Origin: CAVRGQ01 sp963720785
Lineage (GTDB): Bacteria > Actinomycetota > Acidimicrobiia > IMCC26256 > DASPTH01
Length of the DNA: 64,000 nt
Assembly: GCA_963720785.1 (NCBI GenBank)
Contig: CAVRGQ010000005.1
Coordinates: 372,001 to 436,000, forward strand
Direction of reading: 5' to 3'
Shown here: positions 17,811 through 26,517 of the stretch, piece after piece
How positions within the stretch are numbered: position 1 is the first letter of the stretch
Layout: the number at the start of each line of letters is the position of its first letter
Made by a program: the position numbers and the translations under genes
Notes under the pieces: generated by a model
The model's input: the letters and a program-made list of their open reading frames with translations, nothing else
Told to the model about the DNA's origin: nothing
Database searches by the model: none

Positions 17811-19361
17811 TCAATCCAGCTCGGTTTCCCAGGCGCGCTGCTCGAGGACGGTGCGCATCGCGTTGAGGAACGCGGCTGCGTAGGCGCCGTCGAACGCGCG
17901 GTGGTCCCAGGTGAGCACGAGCAGGCCGGTGTGGTGGATGGCAATGGCGTCGTCGCCGTCGGGGCCGGTGACCACGACGGGGCGCTTCTTGATGCCGTCG
18001 GTGGCGAGGATCGCGACTTGCGGCTGGTTGATGATCGGCATCGTCGCGAACGTGCCGTACGGGCCCGGGTTGGTGATGGTGAACGTGCCACCGCTGAGCT
18101 CGTCGGGTTGCAGCCGCTTGCTGCGGGCGCGGGTGGCGAGGTCGTTGACGTCGCGCGCGAGCGAGCGCAGGCGCTTGCCGTCGGCGTCGCGGATGACCGG
18201 CGCGAGCAGTCCCTTGAAGTCGAGGTCGACCGCGATGCCGACGTTCACGTCGCGGTGCACGATCAGCGCGTCCTCGCCCACGCTCGCGTTCACGTTCGGG
18301 AAGTCGTTGACGACGTCGCAGAACGCGCGCAGCACGAACGGCAGGTAGGTGAGCGAGAAACCCTCCGCCTCTTTCCACGCCTTCCGGTGTGCGACCCGCA
18401 CCTTCTCGACGCGCTCGAAGTCGACCTCGACCGACGTGTACACGTGCGCGCTGGTGTCGAGCGAGCGCACGACGTGCTCGGCCGTACGCCGCCGGATGTT
18501 GTCGAACGGCACGATGACGTCACGCGCACCCGCGACAATGCCGGGAGCGGCGGGGGCCGGCGTGATGGCCTGCTGCGGCGGGGCGGCGGCGATGGCCGCC
18601 TCCGGCGCAGGCGCGGCGATCGCGGGCTCCGCCGGAGTGAAGCTGAACGCCGGCGCGGGCGCGGCGGGGCTGGGCGCCGTCGGCGTGACCTGCTCTTCCA
18701 CGGGCGCGGGCCCAGGGGCGGCGGACGCCGCCCCCGGAGAGGAGGCGGCGTCGAGCACGTCCTTGCGGGTCAGGCGCCCACCGGGTCCGGTGCCCCGGAT
18801 CGTGGACGGGTCGAGCCCCTTCTCCGCGACCAACCGCCGCACGATCGGCGACGTCAACGTCGAGTCATCGACAGCCTCCCCGCCTTGCTGGCCTCCCTCC
18901 GGTCGGCTGGTGCCCGCGGCCACGACCGGCTCGGGCGTGGGCGCGGGCGCCGTCGGCTGAGGCGGCTCGGGCGCATGCGCAGGCGCCGGTGCAGGGGCAG
19001 GCTCCGGCTCGGGTGCGGGAGCAGGCTCGGGTGCGGCAGCCACCGGCGCGACCACCTCCGCGGCCGGGCTGGGCGCCGTCAGCACCTCTTCCGTCACAGC
19101 AGGCGCGGGCGTAGACGAAGCGGATGCTTCGCCAGATTGAAGGACGGCGATGCGGGCGCCGACCTGCACGGTGTCGCCCTCGTTGGCGATGATCTCGGTG
19201 AGGACACCGGGACCGGGCGCGGGCACCTCGCTGTCGACCTTGTCGGTCGACACCTCGAACAGCGGCTCGTCGGCCGCCACCTGGTCACCCACGTGCTTGA
19301 GCCAGCGCGTGATCGTGCCCTCGGTGACCGTCTCGCCCAGTTGGGGCATCGTCACGTCCAC
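17811..19361 (-). CDS. 2-oxoacid dehydrogenase E2 (dihydrolipoamide acyltransferase)
   Basis: A 516-residue E2 core enzyme that passes acyl groups to CoA. A single lipoyl domain occupies 1-80 (MPQLGETVTEGTITRWLK, lipoyl-Lys in STDKVDSEVP). A long Ala/Pro/Glu-rich linker follows, then the peripheral-subunit-binding domain (SPIVRRLVAEKGLDPSTIRG, GGRLTRKDVLD), a second linker, and the catalytic domain ending with the active-site DHRAFDG. The GTG at 19361 is chosen because AAGGAG lies nine bases upstream. Pyruvate and 2-oxoglutarate specificity cannot be separated by eye. lpd lies upstream and lipBA downstream. Confidence 0.9.
   Translation of the reverse strand: MDVTMPQLGETVTEGTITRWLKHVGDQVAADEPLFEVSTDKVDSEVPAPGPGVLTEIIANEGDTVQVGARIAVLQSGEASASSTPAPAVTEEVLTAPSPAAEVVAPVAAAPEPAPAPEPEPAPAPAPAHAPEPPQPTAPAPTPEPVVAAGTSRPEGGQQGGEAVDDSTLTSPIVRRLVAEKGLDPSTIRGTGPGGRLTRKDVLDAASSPGAASAAPGPAPVEEQVTPTAPSPAAPAPAFSFTPAEPAIAAPAPEAAIAAAPPQQAITPAPAAPGIVAGARDVIVPFDNIRRRTAEHVVRSLDTSAHVYTSVEVDFERVEKVRVAHRKAWKEAEGFSLTYLPFVLRAFCDVVNDFPNVNASVGEDALIVHRDVNVGIAVDLDFKGLLAPVIRDADGKRLRSLARDVNDLATRARSKRLQPDELSGGTFTITNPGPYGTFATMPIINQPQVAILATDGIKKRPVVVTGPDGDDAIAIHHTGLLVLTWDHRAFDGAYAAAFLNAMRTVLEQRAWETELD
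18874..18904 (-). repeat. Interspersed GC repeat copy inside E2 linker
   Basis: On the minus strand this reads GACCGGAGGGAGGCCAGC then AAGGCGGGGAGGC, a diverged copy of the core GAGCGGCAGCGAGGC seen at 34242, 58639, 58831 and 60131. It encodes PEGGQQGGEA in the interdomain linker. Confidence 0.45.
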
Positions 19362-19422
19362 GAGCCAGTTCTCCTTGTCGTCGACGGGGGGATCGTCGGG
19401 CAATCAGTCGGCGGGCCGGTCG

Positions 19423-20814
19423 TCAGTGCAACGACCGCCCGGTGAGTGCGAGCGCGGCCTCCCCGAAGACCTCGCTCAGGGTGGGGTGCGGGTGGACGAG
19501 GGTGGCGATGTCGGAGGCGTTGGCCTCCCAGTTCACCGCGAGGTAGCCCTCGCCGAGCAGCTCGGTGGCCCACGGGCCGACGATGTGCACGCCGAGCAGC
19601 AGGCCGTCGGCGTCGGTGACGAGCTTCACGAGCCCGTCGGTCTCGCCGATGATCATCGCCCGGGCGTCGCCGGCGAAGCGGTGGGTGGACACCAGGACGT
19701 CGTGGCCCTGCTCGCGGGCCTGCTCCTCGGTGAGCCCACACCACGCCACCTCGGGCTGGCAGTAGACGACCCAGGGGACCTTCCCGTAGTCGACGGGCGT
19801 GACCGGCTCGCCGAGGATGGTCTTGACCAGCACGATCGCCTCGGCGAAGCCCACGTGGGCGAGTGCAGGCGTGTCGACGACGTCGCCCGCGGCGTACACG
19901 CCCGGCAGGCTCGTGCGCAGGTTGCCGTCGACCACCACGAAACCGCGGTCGTCGACGTGCACGCCGGAGCCCTCGAGACCGATGTCGGCGCTGTTCGGGC
20001 CGCGGCCGACACTCACGATCAGCTTGTCGACCGTGGCCGACTGCTCACCGGCGCCGGCGTCCCACGTGAGGGTGAGCTCACGCGCGCCCTCGATGCCGGT
20101 GAGCCGGGCGCCGGCCTGCACGTTGATGCCGCGCTTCTTGAACGAGCGGGCGACGATCTTGCCGACGTCGGGGTCGGTGGGGGCGAGGATGCGCGGGAGC
20201 GCCTCGATGACCGTGACCTCACTACCCATGTCGACGAGCATCGACGCGAACTCCGCGCCGATCACCCCACCGCCGATGATGCCGACCCGGGCGGGGACCT
20301 CGGTGAGCTGCAGCACGTGGTCGGACGAGAGCACGCGCACGCCGTCGAACTCGAGGCCGGGCAGCGATCGTGGCGACGAGCCGGTGGCGATCACGAGGTT
20401 GTCACCCTCGATCTCGGTGCCGTCGGCGAGGCGCACCCGGCGGTCGGCCGCGTGGACGATCTCGCCCCGCTGGTCGTACACGGTGACGTTGCGGCCCTTC
20501 AGCAGGCCCTCGAGCCCCTTGGTGAGGCGATCGACGACCTCCTGCTTGCGGGCCTGGCTGCGGCCGAGGTCGAGCGTGGGGTGGCCGGCGTCGACGCCGA
20601 AGTCGGGCGCGCGCTGGATGGTGCGCAACACCTCGGCGGTCTGGAGCAGCTCCTTGGCCGGCACACAGCCCCGGTGGAGGCACGTGCCGCCCACGCGGCC
20701 CTCTTCCACGAGAGCGATGTTCAGGCCGGCTGCCGCCCCGTAGAGGGCGGTGCCGTAGCCGGCGGGCCCGCCGCCGAGGATCACGATGTCGTAGTGCTCG
20801 GCCAGGACGGCCAC
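19423..20814 (-). CDS. lpd: Dihydrolipoyl dehydrogenase (E3)
   Basis: A 463-residue FAD disulfide oxidoreductase that re-oxidises dihydrolipoamide. FAD motif ILGGGPAGYG (12-21), redox pair C45-x4-C50 (GGTCLHRGC), NAD motif GIIGGGVIGAEFASML, second FAD motif GVYAAGDVVDTPALAH and the C-terminal catalytic HPHPTLSE are all present. The start is uncertain: GTG at 20814 fits the family, but GAGGAG touches it directly, and ATGs at 20862 and 20877 would add 16-21 residues. It is the first gene of the E3-E2-lipBA operon. Confidence 0.9.
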   Translation of the reverse strand: MAVLAEHYDIVILGGGPAGYGTALYGAAAGLNIALVEEGRVGGTCLHRGCVPAKELLQTAEVLRTIQRAPDFGVDAGHPTLDLGRSQARKQEVVDRLTKGLEGLLKGRNVTVYDQRGEIVHAADRRVRLADGTEIEGDNLVIATGSSPRSLPGLEFDGVRVLSSDHVLQLTEVPARVGIIGGGVIGAEFASMLVDMGSEVTVIEALPRILAPTDPDVGKIVARSFKKRGINVQAGARLTGIEGARELTLTWDAGAGEQSATVDKLIVSVGRGPNSADIGLEGSGVHVDDRGFVVVDGNLRTSLPGVYAAGDVVDTPALAHVGFAEAIVLVKTILGEPVTPVDYGKVPWVVYCQPEVAWCGLTEEQAREQGHDVLVSTHRFAGDARAMIIGETDGLVKLVTDADGLLLGVHIVGPWATELLGEGYLAVNWEANASDIATLVHPHPTLSEVFGEAALALTGRSLH

Positions 20815-20959
20815 CTCCTCGAGCCGGACCTCGCGGTCCCGGCGTGCTGCGTACCCGACCATTCTTCCTGCTGGCATTCTTCCAGGTGGAGGCCGTTCCG
20901 AGGTTGGTCGGCCCCGAAACCCCCGACCTTGACGACCGTCGCGTTGCGGACGGGCGGCG

Positions 20960-21049
20960 TCAGTGCGCGATCAGGATCTGGATCGCGGTCGCCGCGAGGA
21001 TCGCCATTCCGCAGATGGCGGCGAGGACCAGCAGGGTTCGGGTGCTCAC
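20960..21049 (-). CDS. 29-residue single-pass membrane protein
   Basis: A small ORF, MSTRTLLVLAAICGM followed by a hydrophobic run ending in IQILIAH, forming one membrane helix. The GTG at 21049 is preceded by GGAGG at a nine-base spacing, a good ribosome site. An in-frame ATG three codons further up would place GGAGG against the start. It lies between lpd and the divergent flippase gene. No function can be assigned; small membrane peptides of this kind often regulate or stabilise larger complexes. Confidence 0.5.
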   Translation of the reverse strand: MSTRTLLVLAAICGMAILAATAIQILIAH

Positions 21050-21180
21050 GCCGCCCATCCTCCGCGGGCCATCCTCGCGCGGGGTGCCCGGCCGCCGGGA
21101 AAGACGCAGATATGCTGCCAGGCGCCCGTGCAGGCTCGCCGGGCGCCTTCCTTCGAGCGGACCCAGCGGAATCCCACCGG

Positions 21181-22539
21181 ATGCAGCAGCGCGCACAGAA
21201 ACTCATCGAAGCCGCCCGCAAGCTGCCGGTCCCCGAGGGCACCTATGCAGTCGGACTCGGCCTCCTGATCTCGGGCATCACCGCCTACGGCTTCCAGATC
21301 CTGGCCTTCAAGGGGCTCACCAAGTCGGAGTACGCGGCCCTCAACGGGCTGTGGATCCTCGTGTTCGTCGTCGCCCCGGGGTTCTTCCTGCCGCTCGAGC
21401 AGGAGGTCGGCCGGGCGGTCGCCGACCGCCGCTCCCGCCAGATCGGTGGCGGCCCGGTGGTGCACAAGGCCGCGCGGGCGGGCGCGATCCTCGCCGGCTC
21501 GCTGATCGTGCTGTCGATCATCGCCGCGGTCGCGTTCGGCTTCACCGACCGGCTCTTCCACGGCCAGGAGGTGCTGTTCGTCTGCTTCCTGATCGCCCTG
21601 GCCACCTACGCGGTGCAGCACATCACCCGCGGCACGCTCTCGGGCAACGGGCGCTTCGGTCCCTACGGCATGATCCTCGGCGCCGAGGGTGTCATCCGGA
21701 TCGTCCCGATCATCGTCGTGTACGCCCTCGGGGTCGACAACCTGCTCTGGTACGGGCTCGCCCTCGCGGTGCCGCCGGTGATCGCCAGCATCGTCGCGGT
21801 GTGGGGCCAGCACGGCCTGCTCGAGCCGGGCCCGGAGGCCCAGTGGTCGGAGCTCTCCACCAACCTCACGCTGCTGTTCCTGGGGTCGCTGCTCGCCCAG
21901 GCGCTGAGCTACGCGGCGGCGCTGGGCGTGATCGTGCTGGCCCAGGGCAAGCTCGAGCGCGACGCCGCCGCCGACTTCATCGTCGGGTTCTTCATCGCCC
22001 GCATCCCGATCCTGCTGTTCCAGGCGATCCAGGCCGCACTGCTCCCGAAGCTCGCGGCGTTGGCGGGCGCGGGCAAGCACGCCGACTTCCGCGCCGGGGT
22101 GCGCAAGCTCCTCGTGATCGTGGTGGGCGTCGGCGTGCTCGGTGTGGTCGCGGGCGCGACGATCGGCCCGACGGTCGGCCAGATCCTCTTCGGCGACAAG
22201 TTCAACCTCGGCAGCCGCGACCTCACGCTGCTGTTCCTGGGCAGCGCGGCGTTCATCACCGCCCTCACCCTCGCCCAGGCGCTCATCGCACTGCTCGGCC
22301 ACGCGCAGGCGCTCATCGCATGGGCCGTCGGCCTCGTGCTCTGCATCAGCGTGATGAGCGTGATGACCTCGTCCGAGGTGTCGGAGCTGTTCCTGCGCGC
22401 CGAGCTCGGTTACCTCGTCGGCTGCGGTACCGCCGCGCTGATGATGGCGATCTTCCTGTTCTTCAAGCTGCGGGCGCACGGTCCCGCGAGCCTCGAACTG
22501 CTCGTCGAGGCGATCGAGCACGAACCGCTCGAGATCTGA
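21181..22539 (+). CDS. Polysaccharide flippase-like membrane protein (MVF/Wzx superfamily)
   Basis: A 452-residue protein with about twelve membrane segments and almost no long loops (for example GLLISGITAYGFQILAF, IIAAVAFGF, FLGSLLAQALSYAAALGVIVL, LLVIVVGVGVLGVVAG). The regular pairing of helices and the loop FFLPLEQEVGRAVADRRSRQ are like actinobacterial oligosaccharide flippases of the PST/MVF superfamily, which move lipid-linked glycan units across the membrane. It is followed 13 bases later by a GT4 and then rmd, so the three likely form an operon for a second glycan. The substrate is unknown. Confidence 0.75.
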   Translation: MQQRAQKLIEAARKLPVPEGTYAVGLGLLISGITAYGFQILAFKGLTKSEYAALNGLWILVFVVAPGFFLPLEQEVGRAVADRRSRQIGGGPVVHKAARAGAILAGSLIVLSIIAAVAFGFTDRLFHGQEVLFVCFLIALATYAVQHITRGTLSGNGRFGPYGMILGAEGVIRIVPIIVVYALGVDNLLWYGLALAVPPVIASIVAVWGQHGLLEPGPEAQWSELSTNLTLLFLGSLLAQALSYAAALGVIVLAQGKLERDAAADFIVGFFIARIPILLFQAIQAALLPKLAALAGAGKHADFRAGVRKLLVIVVGVGVLGVVAGATIGPTVGQILFGDKFNLGSRDLTLLFLGSAAFITALTLAQALIALLGHAQALIAWAVGLVLCISVMSVMTSSEVSELFLRAELGYLVGCGTAALMMAIFLFFKLRAHGPASLELLVEAIEHEPLEI

Positions 22540-22552
22540 CGCGGGCCGGTCC

Positions 22553-23686
22553 GTGGGCGCAAGCGCAGGCCGCCGTCTGCGGGTCACCCTCGACGGCACC
22601 CCCATGCTCGGTCCCCGCACGGGGATCGGCGAGGTCGTGGCCGGATTGCTCCCCCACCTGGCGGCCGATCCGGCGCTCGACTGCTCCGCGTACACGCTCA
22701 CCTGGCGCGGCCGCGCCGACCTCGACGCCGCGATCCCCGACGGCGTGCGCGCCGCCACCCGGCCGATCCCCGCCCGGTTCGCCCGCCGCAACTGGCTCCG
22801 GGGCAATTGGCCGCGCATCGAGGCGTGGACCGGCCGGGTCGACGTGGTGCACGCCACCAACTACGTCGCACCGCCGGCCAAAGCACCGGTGGTGGTGTCG
22901 GTCTACGACCTGGGGTTCATCCGCTTCCCCGAACTGGTGAACGACGACGCGCTGCAGCTCCCCACGTTGCTGCGCCGATCCTTCGCCCGGGGCGCGGTCG
23001 CGCACGCCACCAGCGACTTCGTGGCCGCCGAGATCTGCGCCGAGTTCGGGCTCACCGCCGAGCGCGTCGTGCGCGTGTACCCGGGAATCCCACCGATCAC
23101 CGGGGGCGACGCCGCGCGCGGTCGTCGCGCCGCGGGGGTGGAGCGCTACGTGCTCGCCCTGGGCACGATCGAGCCGCGCAAGAACCTGCCGGTGCTCGTC
23201 GACGGGTTCGACGCGGTGGCCGACGACGACCCCGATGTCGCGCTCGTGGTCGCGGGTCAGGACGGCTGGGGCACCGAGGCGTTCACCGACGCGTGCGCGC
23301 GGGCCACGCACCGCGACCGCATCCACCGGCTCGGGTACGTCGACGACCGCACCCGCGCCGACCTGCTCGCGGGCGCGACCGTGCTCGCCTACCCGTCGCG
23401 CTACGAGGGCTTCGGCTTCCCGCCGCTGGAGGCGATGGTCGCCGGCGTTCCCGTCGTCGCGTCCACTGCGGGCGCGGTGCCCGAAGTCGTGGGCGACGCC
23501 GCGCTGCTCGTCGATCCCGACGACCGCGACGGTCTCGCGTCCGCCATCCTGCGCGCCCTCACCGACGACGCCACCCGCGCCGCGTTGATCGAGCGCGGGA
23601 ACGCGCAGGTCGCGCGATTCTCGTGGGACGACACCGCGCGCGGCATGATCGCGCTGTACCGCAAGCTCGCAGGGATCGCACCGTGA
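22553..23686 (+). CDS. Glycosyltransferase family 4
   Basis: A 377-residue GT-B enzyme. N-terminal acceptor domain: RVTLDGTPMLGPRTGIGEVV and VDVVHATNYVAPP. C-terminal donor domain: YVLALGTIEPRKNLPVLVDGF, VALVVAGQDGWG and the E-x7-E pair in SRYEGFGFPPLEAMVAGVPVV. The pattern matches mannosyl- and rhamnosyl-transferases of bacterial capsule loci. It uses a GTG at 22553, 13 bases after the flippase stop, and its own stop overlaps the rmd GTG (GTGA). Since rmd makes GDP-D-rhamnose, that sugar is a plausible donor, but this is inference. Confidence 0.86.
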   Translation: MGASAGRRLRVTLDGTPMLGPRTGIGEVVAGLLPHLAADPALDCSAYTLTWRGRADLDAAIPDGVRAATRPIPARFARRNWLRGNWPRIEAWTGRVDVVHATNYVAPPAKAPVVVSVYDLGFIRFPELVNDDALQLPTLLRRSFARGAVAHATSDFVAAEICAEFGLTAERVVRVYPGIPPITGGDAARGRRAAGVERYVLALGTIEPRKNLPVLVDGFDAVADDDPDVALVVAGQDGWGTEAFTDACARATHRDRIHRLGYVDDRTRADLLAGATVLAYPSRYEGFGFPPLEAMVAGVPVVASTAGAVPEVVGDAALLVDPDDRDGLASAILRALTDDATRAALIERGNAQVARFSWDDTARGMIALYRKLAGIAP

Positions 23687-24642
23687 AGGCACTCGTCACC
23701 GGCGGGTCGGGCTTCGTCGGGCAGCACCTCGTCGCCTTCCTCCGGGCCAGCGGCGACAGTGTGGTGGCCGTCGATCACCGCGGGCACGACGGCGCGCTCG
23801 CGGTCGACATCACCGACACGGACGCGTTCACGCGCGTCGTGCGCGATGCCGCGCCGGACGCGGTGTACCACCTCGCGGCACGCAGCCACGTCGGCGAGTC
23901 GTGGGCCGACGGCGACGCGCTCGCACGCGGGTCAACGTCGGCGGCACCCAGGCCGTGGTCGACGCGTGTGCCGCGGCGGGCGTGGCCCGGGTGCTGGTGG
24001 TGGGCAGCGCCGAGCAGTACGGCCCCGTCCCCGCCGACCTGGGCGCGGTGGACGAGACCGTCCCGATGCAACCGCTGAGCCCGTACGGCGTGTCGAAGCT
24101 GGCGGCCGAGCGGGTGGCGCTCGACGCGTGGCGCGACCACGCGGTGCCGGTGCTCTGCGTACGCGCGTTCAACCACACCGGCCCGGGCCAGTCGCCGGCG
24201 TTCTTCGTGCCCGGGTTCGCGGCGCGCATCGCCGCGCGCCGAGGCGGATCCCGCGGCCGGCGACGACATCGCCGTCGGCAACCTCGACTCCGTGCGCGAC
24301 TTCACCGACGTGCGCGACGTCGTGCAGGCCTACCGGCTGCTCGTCGAGCACGGCACGCCGGGCGAGTCCTACAACGTGTGCTCCGGCGAGGGCGTGCGCA
24401 TCGCCGACCTCGCCGAACGGTTGCTCACCCGCGCCCGCCGCCCGTTGCGGCTGCGCACCGATCCAGACCTGGTGCGCCCCGTGGAGGTGCCTCTGTTCGT
24501 CGGCAACCCGGCGAAGCTCGTCGCCGCAACCGGATGGGCACGCCGCGTCGCGCTCGACACCACCCTCGACGACGTGGTCGCCGAGGCGCGCGCCCGCGTC
24601 GCCGGTGCAGCCGGTACACCTGGCTCGCCCGGCAACGAATGA
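23683..24642 (+). CDS. rmd: GDP-4-keto-6-deoxy-D-mannose reductase-like SDR, two frameshifts
   Basis: An extended SDR of about 320 residues when repaired. Motif GGSGFVGQHL is near residue 8, VYHLAARSHVGESW and NVGGTQAVVDACAAAGV follow, with YGVSK as the catalytic Y-x3-K and the family-typical FNHTGPGQSPAFFVPGFA. The C-terminus has IAVGNLDSVRDFTDVRDVVQAY. These match GDP-D-rhamnose-forming Rmd enzymes. The frame breaks at about 23926-23931 (one base missing) and about 24233-24239 (a CG missing, which restores ARAEADPAAGDD). It is the last gene of the flippase operon. Confidence 0.75.
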
Positions 24643-24649
24643 GCCGGAG

Positions 24650-25420
24650 CTAGACGAGGTCGTCGGGGACCGGCGGCTCGGTGCCCTGGCGCGCCAGCCA
24701 TCCGAGCAGGGTGGCGATCGCACGCGGGTCGTGCCGCAACCGGTGGCCCGCGCCGTTCACGATGCGCAGCTCCGCCGCGCGCCCGGCGTCGGCGAGCGCG
24801 CGTCCCTCTTCGAGCGGCACCTCGTGGTCTTCGTTGCCGTGCACCACGAGGAGCGGGCGCCCGCCGAGCCGGCGCGCGCCCTCGAGCGCGTCGAGGTGCT
24901 CGATGTCGCGCACCCAGCCGGTCGCGTCGGCCGGGTAGTCGTCGGTGCGGATCATCCCCATCGAGCGCACGTGCACGAGCAGCTTCGCGGGATCACGCGC
25001 CCAGGTGTGCAGGTTGGTCGGCGCCGCGAACGACCCGACGCCGCGCACGAGGTCGTCGTCGCCCGCCTCGACGAGCGCGAAGGTGCCGCCGTGACCGAAG
25101 CCCGCGGTCCACACGCCGCGCAGGTCGGCGCGCTCGAGCAGCACCCGCACACACGCCCGGATGTCGTCGAGCCAGCCGCGCGCGGAGAAGTCGCCGCCCG
25201 ACGTGCCGGTGCCGCGGAAGTTGAAGGCCAGCACGACCCAGCCCGACTCCGCGGCGATGCGATCGGCGAGGTCGTGGTAGGTCGTGCCGACGGCCGCCGC
25301 GCCGCGCGGCGGGTTCGGCAAGCCGTGGCACAGCACCAGGCCGAAGCCCGTACCGGGTGCGGGCGGCACCGCCACGTGGGCCGACAGTTCGAGGTCACCG
25401 GACCGGATGCGTTCGTCCAT
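24650..25420 (-). CDS. Alpha/beta-hydrolase fold protein lacking nucleophile Ser
   Basis: A 256-residue alpha/beta-hydrolase. The fold is clear: oxyanion region LVLCHGLPNPPRG, the VVLAFNFRGTGTSGGDF strand, and a C-terminal LVVHGNEDHEVP (acid) and NGAGHRL (His). At the nucleophile elbow the expected G-x-S-x-G reads G107-F-G109-H-G111, so Gly replaces Ser. Either it has no hydrolase activity or it uses another residue. The ATG at 25420 is chosen over an in-frame start at 25447, which would overlap the divergent promoter. It ends convergently with rmd, seven bases away. Confidence 0.75.
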   Translation of the reverse strand: MDERIRSGDLELSAHVAVPPAPGTGFGLVLCHGLPNPPRGAAAVGTTYHDLADRIAAESGWVVLAFNFRGTGTSGGDFSARGWLDDIRACVRVLLERADLRGVWTAGFGHGGTFALVEAGDDDLVRGVGSFAAPTNLHTWARDPAKLLVHVRSMGMIRTDDYPADATGWVRDIEHLDALEGARRLGGRPLLVVHGNEDHEVPLEEGRALADAGRAAELRIVNGAGHRLRHDPRAIATLLGWLARQGTEPPVPDDLV

Positions 25421-25428
25421 GAGGGGCC

Positions 25429-25434
25429 TATTGT
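25429..25434 (+). promoter_or_regulatory. -10 box TATTGT for DUF1802 gene
   Basis: TATTGT (TANNNT) ends six bases before the ATG at 25441 and no Shine-Dalgarno sequence is present, so a leaderless transcript is likely. It lies between two divergent genes only 20 bases apart. Confidence 0.5.
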
Positions 25435-25440
25435 GGGCCG

Positions 25441-26028
25441 ATGGCACCCGCGTTCAAGGAATGGGCCGTCGTCGTGCACGCATTGCTCGAGGGCGAGCAG
25501 ATCCTCGACGTGCGCAAGGGCGGCCTCCGCGAGGACGGCCGGCACTTCTCCCTGCACTCCACGCGGCTGTGGCTGTACCCCACCGCGGAGCACCAGAAGC
25601 CCGAGTTGCTGAAGGAGCCGTACCGCCACTGGGTCGACCTCGCCACCGCGTCGCCGGTCGGCCAGCCGGTGCGGCTGGAGGGCTGGGCCGACGTGGTGCG
25701 GGTGGCGCAGGTGAGCGAGGAGCAGGAGCTCGCGGCGATCGAGTCGAAGCTGATCTGGACGCCGGAGTACGCGGCGTCGCGCTTCCACTGGAAGCACCGA
25801 GACCCCCTGTGGGTGTTGGCGCTCCGTGTCCACCGCCTGCTCGAGCCCGTGGAGCTCGCCTGGGACGACGCCTACGGCGGCTGCACGTCGTGGTTCGAGA
25901 CCGACGCGTTGCCCGACGACCCGGCGTCGCTGCCGAGCGAGCCGGCGTTGAGCGACGTCGCCTTCGAGTCGCGGCTCAAGGGCTCGGTGGAGGCGCTCCC
26001 GGCCCTGGTGGAGCCGAGCGCCTTCTAA
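25441..26028 (+). CDS. DUF1802 family protein
   Basis: A 195-residue cytoplasmic protein matching DUF1802 features: the start FKEWAVVVHALLEGEQILDVRKGG, the REDGRHFSLHSTRLWLYPT segment and the Y-x-H-W motif, then a domain ending in AYGGCTSWFETDALP. The biochemical role of the family is unknown. It is transcribed alone from a leaderless promoter and ends back to back with the small gene at 26029, sharing no bases. Confidence 0.8.
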   Translation: MAPAFKEWAVVVHALLEGEQILDVRKGGLREDGRHFSLHSTRLWLYPTAEHQKPELLKEPYRHWVDLATASPVGQPVRLEGWADVVRVAQVSEEQELAAIESKLIWTPEYAASRFHWKHRDPLWVLALRVHRLLEPVELAWDDAYGGCTSWFETDALPDDPASLPSEPALSDVAFESRLKGSVEALPALVEPSAF

Positions 26029-26247
26029 CTAGTCCTCGTCGGCTCGCGTGATGGAGCGGTGCGGGCGGTACCCGCGGTTGCGGGCCTCCTCGAGCGTGTC
26101 GGGACCGAACGCGAGGAAGGTCTCGGCAGCCATGAGCTCCTCGACCGCGGCCACCGACTCCGGGTCGGTGTTGTCGAGGTCGTAGACGACCTGCGACCGC
26201 TTGTCGCCGACGTAGCGGAATTCCTCGAACTTCACGGGGCGGCTCAT
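26029..26247 (-). CDS. Conserved 72-residue hypothetical protein
   Basis: A small acidic protein. It begins MSRPVKFEEFRYVGDKRSQ, then VVYDLDNTDPESVAAVEELM, and ends GYRPHRSITRADED. Charged and soluble, with no membrane segment. The ATG at 26247 is supported by a -10 box TAGAGT seven bases upstream, giving a leaderless mRNA. A longer transcript could also come from the leader region at 26455-26537, which contains a 13-codon ORF and a stem-loop. Function unknown. Confidence 0.65.
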   Translation of the reverse strand: MSRPVKFEEFRYVGDKRSQVVYDLDNTDPESVAAVEELMAAETFLAFGPDTLEEARNRGYRPHRSITRADED

Positions 26248-26254
26248 GGCGCGA

Positions 26255-26260
26255 ACTCTA
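26255..26260 (-). promoter_or_regulatory. -10 box TAGAGT for 72-residue protein
   Basis: On the minus strand TAGAGT ends seven bases before the ATG at 26247. There is no Shine-Dalgarno sequence, which is typical of leaderless actinobacterial genes. Confidence 0.5.
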
Positions 26261-26299
26261 CCGCGCGCCGTGCGTCTCATTCGGATCGCTCGGACGCGA

Positions 26300-26334
26300 G
26301 TCGGGGACGCCCCTCGGCGAGAGACGCCCCCGAC
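26300..26334 (-). terminator. Stem-loop between 13-codon ORF and 72-residue gene
   Basis: Arms 26300-26309 and 26325-26334 pair over ten positions (GTCGGGG core with one G-U pair) around a 15-base loop. With no U-run it could be a terminator or the attenuating structure of the short ORF upstream. Confidence 0.4.
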
Positions 26335-26454
26335 TGCTTGGAACTGTGAATCTGTCTGGATGGAACCACCGTCCGGAACGCGTGAGGGGGACAAAGTCTC
26401 ACCCGGGGCGGTGGCGGCGCAGCGGTGGATCTCCGCCGGGCGGTCCGACGCTGC

Positions 26455-26496
26455 CTAGCGGCCGCGCACCTCCAGGGTCCCATGTTGATGATGCAT
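26455..26496 (-). CDS. 13-codon His-rich leader ORF
   Basis: The sequence is MHHQHGTLEVRGR then TAG. The ATG at 26496 follows the strong ribosome site AGGGAGGTGG at a seven-base spacing, one of the best Shine-Dalgarno sequences in the window, which suggests it is translated. Three His codons cluster within the first five. It lies below a TGGTAC-N8-GTACCA palindrome and above a stem-loop that precedes the 72-residue gene at 26247. A leader peptide acting in cis is the simplest reading. No match to a named leader was recognised. Confidence 0.45.
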   Translation of the reverse strand: MHHQHGTLEVRGR

Positions 26497-26517
26497 CAGT
26501 GGACCACCTCCCTTCTC

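Noticed and set aside
23759..25612. Very long overlapping reading frames on both strands (also 781-2316, 2717-4660, 34642-37713)
   Set aside because: They are Arg/Ala/Pro-rich shadows of real genes caused by high G+C third positions; no domain or plausible start is seen.
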